Assembly (NCBI GenBank): GCA_018676275.1
Contig: JABHFC010000348.1
Location: forward strand, 1 to 14,522
Direction of reading: 5' to 3'
Origin: Gammaproteobacteria bacterium
GTDB taxonomy: Bacteria > Pseudomonadota > Gammaproteobacteria > Eutrophobiales > Eutrophobiaceae
DNA length: 14,522 nt
Each line of letters starts with the position of its first letter. Position 1 is the stretch's first letter. The notes beneath the pieces were generated by a model, which ran no database searches, had not been told where the DNA came from, and worked only from the letters and a program-made list of their open reading frames with translations. This document shows, piece after piece, positions 1-7,162 of this stretch. A program made the position numbers and the translations under genes.

Positions 1-1
1 A

Positions 2-445
2 CTCGCGAGTCTTGACTCTGCTGTTGCTACCAGCGAAACAGAAGCTGAAGCGCCGCTTGAAATAGAACATCCGGTAGAAGCCGAAATTACATCTAGCATT
101 GCGAGTGAGTACGACAGCTCAGACATCGTCGTTGACGGTATCAAACGCGAAGCCTGGGTACTGAGTCAGTCCCCGGATCACTATTCCCTGCAAATCGGGA
201 GTGTCACGCGTGAAGAAAAAATAATTAATTTTCTCAAGCAAAATGGGGTGTCCAACGATGCGGCTTATATACGCGTAGTGATCAAGGGCGTAACACGATA
301 CAACGCTTTGTATGGAGTATATGAAAACTACTCCGACGCCACGGCTGCAATTGAAGATTTGCCGCCCAGGTTACGTAAGGTAAAACCCTGGGTAAGAAGT
401 TTTCGTATGATTCAGCCATTACTGCATCAGGATGACAATAACTAA
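2..445 (+). CDS. SPOR-domain protein, DamX-like (3' end only)
   Basis: The reading frame is open from the left edge, so the true start lies outside the window and only the last 147 residues are visible. Residues 1-50 of the fragment are an acidic, low-complexity linker. Residues 52-138 read as a SPOR domain: a Trp-Val-Leu start, then HYSLQIG, a central Tyr-x-Ala-Leu-Tyr-Gly-Val-Tyr strand, and the closing LPPRLRKVKPWVRSF-x-x-IQ segment. SPOR domains bind denuded glycan strands of septal peptidoglycan in the periplasm. The KPWVR ending resembles DamX and the SPOR-tailed AAA ATPases of gammaproteobacteria. A DamX-like division protein is my best reading, but without the N-terminus I cannot tell it from an ATPase-SPOR fusion. 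An internal ATG at 248 falls inside the domain and is not the start. The next gene begins 15 bp downstream, which suggests co-transcription. Confidence 0.85.
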   Translation, partial: LASLDSAVATSETEAEAPLEIEHPVEAEITSSIASEYDSSDIVVDGIKREAWVLSQSPDHYSLQIGSVTREEKIINFLKQNGVSNDAAYIRVVIKGVTRYNALYGVYENYSDATAAIEDLPPRLRKVKPWVRSFRMIQPLLHQDDNN

Positions 446-460
446 AAGGATTTTGAACTG

Positions 461-1189
461 ATGCCTGCTTTTAAAGAAATACTATGTGCTACGGAAGAAG
501 AGCTTGTCCAAAAGTTCTATAAGTTTCGTGACGACCGATCTCTGCCCAGGGAAGAGAAACTAAACGCTGTTGCTCAAAAGTTTGTATTGCGGGGTGCACA
601 GCTGGTTTGCGCCGTTGGTTTTAATCCCAATGCTGCTCAATTGACGGAGATTCTACCGATCATGGGATTCGACTCCTTTGATGATCTGGTCAAGCAGCGT
701 AATGACATATTCACAACAGATATATACAAAAAACTTACATTTGAAAATATTATCGAGATATATAATTCGATACAGAACAAAGCGGAACTTCAACAGATAA
801 TGCAGTATCTGTTGAAAGCACGACTACATAATATTGAGGGCAAAATAGAAGCCACCGTTAATACTCTCATTATAGAAAAGTATAAAGGTGAAATGCGTGC
901 CATCTATTTTGACCGCATTGCTACTATTGATTTCGTCGAAGAAAGACTGAATAAAAAAGACAGTGGATTTCGAGCCCTGCTTAATGAAGTAGCGATTATC
1001 ATTGAAAGCAAGCTCATACCTACCGGTGACATATTTTTCAGAGACAATATTTTTCCTGAAGAAAAACGAAAATTACTAAACAAAGGTTTGATCCCGATAG
1101 ATCTGGTAGAATCTCGCGTTGCTGACAAGAGCATCTCGGCCGAGGAACGAAAAGTTTTACTGGAACATTTGAAACAGAACAGGAAATAA
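461..1189 (+). CDS. Unrecognised protein, first of two tandem paralogs
   Basis: I do not recognise this family. The 242-residue product has no signal peptide and no membrane segment, is rich in charged residues and looks mostly alpha-helical, so it is probably cytoplasmic. It is clearly paralogous to the next gene: 38 of the first 101 positions are identical without a gap by hand count, including EIL near residue 6, QLVCA at 47-51 and the Asn-x-x-Phe-x-Thr-Asp-x-Tyr segment at 81-89. Both proteins end with a shared KSISAEER motif. The C-terminal half seems to hold an internal repeat: an Ile-Asp-Phe-Val-Glu-x-Arg helix is echoed about 60 residues later by Ile-Asp-Leu-Val-Glu-x-Arg. The start is supported by AAGGA at 446-450, ten bases upstream. 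It lies 15 bp after the SPOR gene and 21 bp before its paralog. Function is unknown. Confidence 0.85.
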   Translation: MPAFKEILCATEEELVQKFYKFRDDRSLPREEKLNAVAQKFVLRGAQLVCAVGFNPNAAQLTEILPIMGFDSFDDLVKQRNDIFTTDIYKKLTFENIIEIYNSIQNKAELQQIMQYLLKARLHNIEGKIEATVNTLIIEKYKGEMRAIYFDRIATIDFVEERLNKKDSGFRALLNEVAIIIESKLIPTGDIFFRDNIFPEEKRKLLNKGLIPIDLVESRVADKSISAEERKVLLEHLKQNRK

Positions 1190-1210
1190 TATTTTGACGA
1201 GACATAACAT

Positions 1211-1924
1211 ATGATCAGTTTCACTGAAATATTGACGGCTTCTGATGCTGATCTGGTAAAAACTTTTTACAAGATAGAGTCAGACCCAAATGAAGATTTC
1301 ATTATTCGAATTAATAAAGTTGCAGCTCAATTAGACTTGAATCATACCCAGCTTGTTTGTGCCCTCGGATATAACAAACATATCCGGGATCTTTCAGATA
1401 TATATTCCACTCTTGGCTTCCGCTCCTACAAACTACTTTCTTATCGCTCCAACGAGCTGTTTAGCACAGATACATACAATCAATTGCCAATAGATAATGT
1501 ACTGGATATCTATTCGGAACGTCTGGAAGATCAGGAAATCCTGGATTCGCTACGAGAGATTCTGGTTGTACGTCTTGCAAACATCGAAAACGATCTGGAT
1601 AAGCATGACGATGCTGGACATATGTTCAGCTACCGTATGGAAATACACTCTATTTACAACTCAGGCATTGTCGGACAGGATTTCGCTGAAATGCGGCTGA
1701 AAAAGGATATTGGTAAGTTCCGAAAGTTATCCGGAGAAATAGACGTTTGCATTGATATGGGCTTTTTTCCCCCTAGTAATTTGTTCTTTGAAGATCATTT
1801 TGACCCGGAAGAAAAAGTAGCTCTGATTGAAGCCAAACACATCACCCCTGATATGGTTAAAAATCGACTGCAGAATAAGAGTATCAGTGCCGAAGAACGC
1901 GACTTACTCGAGTCCTATATCTAG
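1211..1924 (+). CDS. Unrecognised protein, second of two tandem paralogs
   Basis: This 237-residue protein has no signal peptide or transmembrane segment and is a diverged copy of the preceding gene product. Shared blocks run the whole length: EIL and FYK near the N-terminus, QLVCA, GF-x-S, a STDTY segment, an IY helix, a NIE motif, a Glu-Met-x-x-Ile-Tyr segment, FF-x-D followed by PEEK, and KSISAEER near the C-terminus. This points to an old tandem duplication, since every segment has diverged. The ATG at 1211 has no strong ribosome binding site; GACGAG lies near 1196. Translation may depend on the gene 21 bp upstream. No domain name or catalytic motif is apparent. A role with the neighbouring SPOR protein at the cell envelope is possible but rests only on position. 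Confidence 0.83.
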   Translation: MISFTEILTASDADLVKTFYKIESDPNEDFIIRINKVAAQLDLNHTQLVCALGYNKHIRDLSDIYSTLGFRSYKLLSYRSNELFSTDTYNQLPIDNVLDIYSERLEDQEILDSLREILVVRLANIENDLDKHDDAGHMFSYRMEIHSIYNSGIVGQDFAEMRLKKDIGKFRKLSGEIDVCIDMGFFPPSNLFFEDHFDPEEKVALIEAKHITPDMVKNRLQNKSISAEERDLLESYI

Positions 1925-2133
1925 CTTTAATACATCTCCCTTATTTATGTAAAGGGAATTTCAGGAAAATATCCCATAACTTTCTGCCACATCTCCATTT
2001 CATTCGTACCTTCAACAAGTTAAGTTTCGTTTCCAGTTTTCAGATATTTAAAATGCAGCTCTGCTAACAGCAGCAATAGTAATTTTTCGTTTAAAAAAAT
2101 TGCTGGATACGTAAATTAAAACACTAATAAAAA

Positions 2134-4602
2134 ATGAATCCTTTAGTTAATTTCAGACAAGCTGCATTCGTCTTATTACTCGTCAGCAGCTCACTAATGG
2201 CTGCAGAGCCAAGCGAAGAAGTGGTTGTCATTGGCGTCACTCCAAACCAGGGTGTTGGACTCGAAAAAGATAAAATTCCCTACAATGTTCAATCCGCTTC
2301 CAGTGAAGATTTAGAAAATGCGCAAAGTCTTGATGTTAGCGATTACCTGAATCGTAATATCGGCAGTATCAATATTAATGATGCAGCCAGCAATCCACTG
2401 CAACCCGACGTACAGTTTCGCGGTTACTCAGCCTCCCCTCTATTAGGACTTGCCCAGGGTATTGCTGTTTATCAAAACGGTGTGCGCATCAATGAACCTC
2501 TTGGCGACTCGGTGAACTGGGATCTACTACCGGAATCAGCAATAGCAAATATTGATCTTATTGGTGGTGCCAATCCTCTCTTTGGTTTAAATACCCTCGG
2601 AGGCGCGCTATCAATCACAATGAAAAATGGCTTCAACAGTGAAGGTCATCATTTAAAGATACATGGTGGATCATTTGATCGCCTGGTCATGTCCGCGGAA
2701 AGCAGTGGCAACAATGGCGAATTTGCCTATTACGGCAATATTCATTACTTCGAGGAAGATGGCTGGCGTGAACAATCCCCATCAGATGCGATAAATTTTT
2801 ATGGCAGTTTCGGCTGGCGCAATGAATTATCTGATCTCAATCTTAATTTTCAGCATGGCAACAGCGATTTAATCGGTAATGGTTCGCTGCCAGTAGAACT
2901 ATTGGAAATTGATAGAAATGCAATTTTCACGGCGCCGGATATTACCGAAAATAATATGTATATGTTCAGTCTGGATGGTTCTCACTCGTTCAACGACAAG
3001 CTGCAAATTAATGCGAATAGCTTTTATCGTCGCAACAAAACAAAATCATTCAATGGCGACGGTTCCGAATTCTCCGTTTGTGATCTCGGTGGAACAGACA
3101 CCCTGGTAGAAGGTCTGGAAGAAGATGATCTCGACGACCTTGGACTTGATGATGACGATGTCTGCGATAACCAGTTTGCGGATAGCGATGCGCTTGAAGT
3201 ATTCCTGAATACTACCGCCCTGGCTCTCGGAGAAGATGATGAATTTAATATAGAAGATCTCAGCGCCGACCTATCCGGTAGCGGCATCCTTTCAGATCAG
3301 GCCATCAATAATATTAGTGACCGTAATCAAAAAAGCTATGGTGCTGATTTGCAGCTAACCTTCTCAGAGCAAATGTTTGGACACGACAATTTATTAATAA
3401 CGGGCTTTGCTTATATCAGAGGTGACTCGGAGTTTAATTCAGTACTGGAACTGGCAGATCTTGATCCAATAACCCGAAGCACTCAGGACCTGGGTACAGC
3501 TACCTTCGTCGATGAAGCTGCCACTAATATTGATACAAAGACCGAAACACTTAGTTTCTATTTTTCCAATACCCTGGATATTAACCAGCAACTCAGCCTG
3601 ACCTTTTCCGGTCGAATAAATAACACTCAAATCAGGCTCAGCGATCAATCAGGAGAGCGACCTGAGTTAAATGGTGAACATGACTTTTTTCGATTTAACC
3701 CGGCTGTTGGTCTCACCTATAGGCATGACGAAAAAATAAATTTTTATGCGGGCTACAATGAATCTTCACGAACACCAACGCCTATCGAACTGGCCTGTAA
3801 TGACAGTGTCTTTAACCTGGCCGTCGCTGCTGCAATTGCTGATGGTGATGATCCTGAAGATGTCGAGTTTGAATGCCGCTTACCCAATGCCTTCCTCGCA
3901 GACCCTCCGCTTGAACAGGTTGTGACAAAGAGTTTTGAAGTGGGTAGTCGCGGTGAGCTGGGCTTTGCTGAATATCATCTCGGTTTTTTTCACTCGACCA
4001 ATAAAGATGACATCATCTTCCAGACTACGGGTCGGGCAACAGGACTGTTTGCCAATGTAGATGAAACTCAACGCTGGGGAATTGAAACAACACTGAGAGG
4101 ACATATTGATAAAATTGACTGGTTCACGGCTTATAGTTATCTCGAAGCCAGTTTTGAAGATAATTTTAACGTACTCAGTCCGAACCACCCCTTCGCCGAT
4201 GATAATGGCGAAATCTTTGTCAGAGCCGGAGATCGTATTCCGGGGCTACCAAAACATAATTTTAAAATAGGTGCGGATTATTACTTTAATGAAAAGGTTA
4301 GCCTGGGTGTTGATTTAAGCTATAACTCGAACCAGGTGATACGTGGTGATGAGTCAAACCAGATCGATAAACTGAATGGCTATTCGATAACCAACCTGCG
4401 CGGGCGTTACCGTTTTAACGAACATCTCGAGTTTTTTGCCCGAATAAATAATGTTTTCGACAAGGACTATGAGAGCTTTGGTCTTTTGGGCGAAGAACCC
4501 AGCGAAGTAGATGTGCCTTTATTTGCCAACTTTTCAAACCCCCGATTTCTTGGTCCCGGTTCACCAAGAGCAGGCTTCGTTGGTGTAAAACTTTCACTCT
4601 AA
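2134..4602 (+). CDS. TonB-dependent outer-membrane receptor
   Basis: The 822-residue product starts with a Sec signal peptide (about residues 1-23, ending in SSLMA). A TonB box follows at about 29-33 (EVVVI). The plug domain covers roughly 35-170 and contains FRGYSASP, a QNGVRINEP segment and the IDLIGGANPLFGLNTLGGAL signature. The rest is a 22-strand-type beta barrel with typical alternating strands and a near C-terminal INNVFDKDY motif. It should take up a metal chelate or cofactor across the outer membrane using TonB-ExbB-ExbD energy. The substrate cannot be read from the sequence. The downstream Fur-type site and DUF1513 gene favour iron. Cys316 and Cys344 flank a strongly acidic loop, and Cys555 and Cys581 flank another. 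The final residue is Leu rather than the usual aromatic. The ATG has no obvious ribosome binding site, but an in-frame TAA at 2128-2130 and the signal peptide fix the start. Confidence 0.93.
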   Translation: MNPLVNFRQAAFVLLLVSSSLMAAEPSEEVVVIGVTPNQGVGLEKDKIPYNVQSASSEDLENAQSLDVSDYLNRNIGSININDAASNPLQPDVQFRGYSASPLLGLAQGIAVYQNGVRINEPLGDSVNWDLLPESAIANIDLIGGANPLFGLNTLGGALSITMKNGFNSEGHHLKIHGGSFDRLVMSAESSGNNGEFAYYGNIHYFEEDGWREQSPSDAINFYGSFGWRNELSDLNLNFQHGNSDLIGNGSLPVELLEIDRNAIFTAPDITENNMYMFSLDGSHSFNDKLQINANSFYRRNKTKSFNGDGSEFSVCDLGGTDTLVEGLEEDDLDDLGLDDDDVCDNQFADSDALEVFLNTTALALGEDDEFNIEDLSADLSGSGILSDQAINNISDRNQKSYGADLQLTFSEQMFGHDNLLITGFAYIRGDSEFNSVLELADLDPITRSTQDLGTATFVDEAATNIDTKTETLSFYFSNTLDINQQLSLTFSGRINNTQIRLSDQSGERPELNGEHDFFRFNPAVGLTYRHDEKINFYAGYNESSRTPTPIELACNDSVFNLAVAAAIADGDDPEDVEFECRLPNAFLADPPLEQVVTKSFEVGSRGELGFAEYHLGFFHSTNKDDIIFQTTGRATGLFANVDETQRWGIETTLRGHIDKIDWFTAYSYLEASFEDNFNVLSPNHPFADDNGEIFVRAGDRIPGLPKHNFKIGADYYFNEKVSLGVDLSYNSNQVIRGDESNQIDKLNGYSITNLRGRYRFNEHLEFFARINNVFDKDYESFGLLGEEPSEVDVPLFANFSNPRFLGPGSPRAGFVGVKLSL

Positions 4603-4631
4603 TATCGTTTTTTAAGCGCTTCAGGCATCAC

Positions 4632-4646
4632 TGAGAATTATTTTCA
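4632..4646. promoter_or_regulatory. Fur box (predicted)
   Basis: The sequence TGAGAATTATTTTCA fits the 7-1-7 Fur model (TGATAAT-N-ATTATCA) at 12 of 14 defined positions, and its halves are inverted repeats with one mismatch. It lies 30 bp after the receptor stop and about 108 bp before the DUF1513 start. Fur with ferrous iron would repress the DUF1513 gene here. The site is read by eye and is not tested. Confidence 0.55.
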
Positions 4647-4674
4647 GTTTTGTCCTTACTAATCTTCAGCTAAT

Positions 4675-4688
4675 TTGATCAAGGTCAA
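4675..4688. promoter_or_regulatory. FNR/ANR-type box (predicted)
   Basis: TTGAT-CAAG-GTCAA matches the FNR/ANR consensus TTGAT-N4-ATCAA at 9 of 10 positions. Proteins of this family activate genes when oxygen is low. The site is 29 bp downstream of the predicted Fur box and 65 bp before the DUF1513 ATG. A class II arrangement (centre at -41.5) would place the transcription start near 4723. I do not see a good -10 box at the matching position, so the promoter geometry is uncertain. Confidence 0.5.
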
Positions 4689-4753
4689 TCTATACTGATC
4701 GTTTATGGTGATTAGCTTAATCTGCATCTGTATTTAGGTGCTAGAATTAGCCT

Positions 4754-5908
4754 ATGAAATTTACAAGACGAAAGTTTCTCAGTTCCTCGATTGCCGGGCT
4801 TGCCCTGCCCAATGTTATTGGTCTGCTTTCTTCCTGTGCGAATCCTGAATTTATACAGGCAAATGAAAATATAATCCTGGGTGGTAGCAAATTTACCGAG
4901 GCTAACGATGCTCAGACAAAATTCGCATTGTCCATAGTCAATCTCAAACTTGAACAACATAAATTGGTTCCCATCGACTTTTTAGCGCATGGGATTATTC
5001 TTGATCCACTTGATAACCATCGTCTGGTTATGTTCGAAAAAATTGGACCCGGTGCCTGTGAAGTTGATATGAGAACTATGACAAGGACTCGGAAAATAAT
5101 AGCAGGTGAAAATCGCTATTTTTACGGGCATGGCGCATTTTCTCATGATGGTCTTTACCTCTATTCCACCGAGACCTATCTTGACTCTCAGCAGGGCGTT
5201 ATTGCCATCAGGGATGCGGCAACATTCCAGTTGCTTGGCGAATTTCCTACCTACGGTAGTAACCCTCATGAATGTCAACTCGTTGAAGATGGCAAGGTGA
5301 TGGTGATAACCAATGGTGGCAGAGATTTAATGAGTGGTGATGCACCTTCAGTCACCTATGTTGATGTGGACAATCAACAATTGCTTGAACGTGTGGTATT
5401 AAATAACAAGCTTATAAACACAGGCCACATGGGCATAACGGACGAGGGAGCTCTTATTGTTGTATCTGCACCAAGAAGCGGGCTTAAGAAAACTGATCTT
5501 GGTGGTGTCAGCATCAAACCTGGAGACGGTCTGATTCAATCAATTGCTCAGCCTGAAAAAATTGTTTCGCGCATGATAGGTGAAGCACTCAGTGTTGTTA
5601 TACATGAAGAATCCGGCATTTGTGCAGTTACTCATCCAGATGGAAACATGGTGACATTCTGGTCGATCGCTGATGGACGATTGTTAAAGAATCTTGATTT
5701 TCCAAAGCCAAGGGGTGTCTCGCTGACTTTAGATGATAAATACTTCGTGCTTAGCTACGGACCTGAAGCCAATTTGACCCTGATTAAGATCGATGGATTG
5801 ATACAAGCTCCAGAAGTAAATATCCCTTCTACCTATATAACCGGCTCACATATCTATAACTGGTCTAAAGCACTGTCTGAAACTGATTTATCAGCTTCAT
5901 CTGCCTGA
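4754..5908 (+). CDS. DUF1513 family Tat-exported lipoprotein, beta-propeller
   Basis: The 384-residue protein begins with a twin-arginine signal (TRRKFL at residues 4-9). A hydrophobic stretch and a lipobox LSSC follow, with Cys28 as the likely lipidated residue, so it is probably exported folded and anchored in the periplasm. The body is beta-rich and repetitive. Its family signature reads HGAFSHDGLYLYSTE, then Gly-Val-Ile-Ala-Ile-Arg-Asp-Ala, then an Asn-Pro-His-Glu motif and a TNGG motif, as expected for a seven-bladed propeller of the DUF1513 type. The length is normal for the family. DUF1513 genes usually sit at the end of clusters with imelysin/EfeM-like iron-binding proteins and a di-haem oxidoreductase. 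Here the only neighbour of that kind is the TonB receptor. The biochemical role of the family is not established. Predicted Fur and FNR sites lie just upstream. The ribosome binding site is weak (AGGTG at 4736-4740). Confidence 0.85.
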   Translation: MKFTRRKFLSSSIAGLALPNVIGLLSSCANPEFIQANENIILGGSKFTEANDAQTKFALSIVNLKLEQHKLVPIDFLAHGIILDPLDNHRLVMFEKIGPGACEVDMRTMTRTRKIIAGENRYFYGHGAFSHDGLYLYSTETYLDSQQGVIAIRDAATFQLLGEFPTYGSNPHECQLVEDGKVMVITNGGRDLMSGDAPSVTYVDVDNQQLLERVVLNNKLINTGHMGITDEGALIVVSAPRSGLKKTDLGGVSIKPGDGLIQSIAQPEKIVSRMIGEALSVVIHEESGICAVTHPDGNMVTFWSIADGRLLKNLDFPKPRGVSLTLDDKYFVLSYGPEANLTLIKIDGLIQAPEVNIPSTYITGSHIYNWSKALSETDLSASSA

Positions 5909-5935
5909 AAATTAAAGCCACGAACAAAAGAAAGA

Positions 5936-6011
<76 letters not shown>

Positions 6012-6074
6012 AATATACAAGGTGTAGTGTCAAGCTGACATATCCTCACTGGTCATAATAGCCCCATATCAAAA

Positions 6075-6090
6075 TGTGAATCAGTTCACA
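6075..6090. promoter_or_regulatory. CRP/Vfr-type binding site (predicted)
   Basis: TGTGAATCAGTTCACA contains both perfect half-sites of the CRP consensus TGTGA-N6-TCACA, flanked by A-rich DNA. It lies 120 bp before fimU and 64 bp before the tRNA on the other side. Vfr, the Pseudomonas CRP homologue, uses nearly the same sequence and is a known regulator of type IV pili. A cAMP-responsive input to the minor pilin operon is the natural inference. Its position relative to the true transcription start is unknown. Confidence 0.6.
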
Positions 6091-6107
6091 ATAAAACAGA
6101 CAGGATC

Positions 6108-6137
6108 GCCGTTTATCGGCGTGAGAATACCGTTTGT
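6108..6137 (+). promoter_or_regulatory. LytTR/AlgR-type direct-repeat site (predicted)
   Basis: Two nine-base direct repeats, GCCGTTTAT at 6108-6116 and ACCGTTTGT at 6129-6137, start exactly 21 bp apart with a 12-bp spacer. This is the usual layout for LytTR-family regulators. The second repeat fits the general LytTR pattern at every position and the first misses one. CCGTTTGTC at 6130-6138 differs by one base from the AlgR core CCGTTCGTC of Pseudomonas. AlgR is known there to activate the fimU operon, which is the operon downstream here. Confidence 0.55.
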
Positions 6138-6147
6138 CCGGCGATTG

Positions 6148-6153
6148 TATAAC
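6148..6153 (+). promoter_or_regulatory. Candidate -10 element of the fimU operon
   Basis: TATAAC matches the sigma-70 -10 consensus at five of six positions and lies ten bases after the second LytTR-type repeat. No -35 hexamer is present at the right distance, as expected for an activator-dependent promoter. It would give a leader of about 50 bases before the fimU ATG. TATAAA at 6171-6176 is an alternative. I do not see a convincing sigma-54 element. Confidence 0.3.
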
Positions 6154-6209
6154 AGCATAAAAACGTTTGCTATAAATGCTATACAAAGAAAATAGTCGGA
6201 AAACTATAT

Positions 6210-6683
6210 ATGCGCAAACTGCTTAAAAGTGAATCAGGATTCACATTAATTGAACTGATGATAACCATCACAATTGGTGGGACTCTGCTCGCAATTGCCA
6301 TGCCAGCCTATCAGGATATGATTAAGAATAACTGTATGACGGCAAATACTAATACCCTCGTAGCAAACTTACAGCTAGCTCGCAGTGAGGCTATTAAAAC
6401 CGGTCAAAATATTCGTGTTATTGCCAAAGGCGGTAACTGGAGTACCGGCTGGACCATCCAGAATCCAGCCAATGTCCTCATTCGCGATGTAGACCTCACC
6501 TGTGGAGTAACAACAATAACCGAGACGGGTGGTGATACCACTTTTTTCTACAAACCAAGCGGGTTTATCGATAATCCTGGCACCTTTGATATCTGTGATG
6601 ACCGCACTGCAGAGAGAGGTCGTCAGATAAATATAAATATGGTTGGCCGACCTAATACTAATTCGAATTTTGCATGCACATGA
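6210..6683 (+). CDS. fimU: Minor type IV pilin FimU (FimT/GspH family)
   Basis: The 157-residue prepilin has a short basic leader ending at Gly10, then FTLIE with Glu15 at the +5 position needed for methylation and assembly, followed by the hydrophobic N-terminal helix. PilD should cleave after Gly10. The helix leads into the GspH/FimT-type segment (ANLQLARSEAIKTGQNI) and the family's closing RGRQININMVGRPN strand. Four Cys residues in the mature protein could form two disulfides. FimU joins the other minor pilins in the inner-membrane priming complex and the pilus tip. It opens an operon: pilV overlaps its end. The Shine-Dalgarno sequence is weak (CGGA near 6197-6200). FimT is the main alternative name, but its position ahead of pilVWX favours FimU. 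Confidence 0.92.
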   Translation: MRKLLKSESGFTLIELMITITIGGTLLAIAMPAYQDMIKNNCMTANTNTLVANLQLARSEAIKTGQNIRVIAKGGNWSTGWTIQNPANVLIRDVDLTCGVTTITETGGDTTFFYKPSGFIDNPGTFDICDDRTAERGRQININMVGRPNTNSNFACT

Positions 6684-7162
6684 ATACTTTAAGACAAATA
6701 GGTTTTGATACTCGCGTAAAACAGACTGCAAACGGTTTTACCCTGATTGAAGTTCTGATCGCCCTTCTAATTCTGGCAGTCGGTGTTTTGGGAATCGTGG
6801 CCTTGCAGTTCAAAACATTAAAATACAGTCATGATGCTAATCTACGCAGCCAGATTAATTTTCTCGCTTACGATATATCTGACCGTATGCGCGGTAATCG
6901 TGCCAATGCCGGAGATTATGTTACCCATGCCAGCAATCCCTATGCGGTACTAACAACAGCGCCAGCCACAGCATGCGCAAATGCTACCGGAGCAAACGCC
7001 GCCAATGACCTTGCTTGCTGGCATCAGCAGATTTACCAATCACTTCCTCCAGGCAGTTCTGCAGGAATAACCGGCCCGGTGGGTACTTTATATACCGTTG
7101 CACTGGCCTGGACAGATCGCTCGCTCGAAACACATACCATTAACTATACATTTCAGCCATGA
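6674..7162 (+). CDS. pilV: Minor type IV pilin PilV
   Basis: This 162-residue prepilin has a leader ending in NG at residues 20-21, then FTLIEVLIALLILAVGVLG, the characteristic PilV N-terminal helix with Glu26 at +5. ALQFKTLKYSHDANLRSQ and DISDRMRGNRANA follow, both family hallmarks, and a central DLACWHQQI segment matches the usual PilV layout. It belongs to the minor pilin priming complex in the inner membrane. The start is ambiguous. ATG at 6674 overlaps fimU by ten bases, while ATG at 6680 forms an ATGA junction with the fimU stop and gives a protein two residues shorter. Neither has a clear ribosome binding site, so translational coupling to fimU is likely. The mature protein is the same either way. 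Confidence 0.93.
   Translation: MHMNTLRQIGFDTRVKQTANGFTLIEVLIALLILAVGVLGIVALQFKTLKYSHDANLRSQINFLAYDISDRMRGNRANAGDYVTHASNPYAVLTTAPATACANATGANAANDLACWHQQIYQSLPPGSSAGITGPVGTLYTVALAWTDRSLETHTINYTFQP

Noticed and set aside
904..1224. Minus-strand open frame of 106 codons overlapping the first paralog.
   Set aside because: It is a shadow of a well-supported plus-strand gene, its sequence is low complexity, and it has no recognisable features. The same holds for the minus-strand frames opposite the receptor and pilY1.
1938..1956. Possible terminator after the tandem paralogs (CCCTT and AAGGG arms around a nine-base loop).
   Set aside because: The stem has only five pairs and is not followed by a T-run, so it is too weak to call.
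2061..2073. Inverted repeat CTGCT-AAC-AGCAG upstream of the TonB receptor gene as an operator or hairpin.
   Set aside because: Five-base arms are common by chance, it matches no operator I know, and no promoter or Fur-like site is readable around it.
6012..6033. Minus-strand promoter for the tRNA: TTGACA (plus-strand 6028-6033) with TATATT (6012-6017).
   Set aside because: The spacing is only ten bases and the -10 abuts the mature tRNA 5' end, so it cannot act as a normal sigma-70 promoter for this gene.
6107..6121. GC hairpin CGCCG-TTTAT-CGGCG in the fimU upstream region as a terminator or operator.
   Set aside because: It has only five pairs and no T-run. Its bases overlap the first LytTR-type repeat, which explains the region better.
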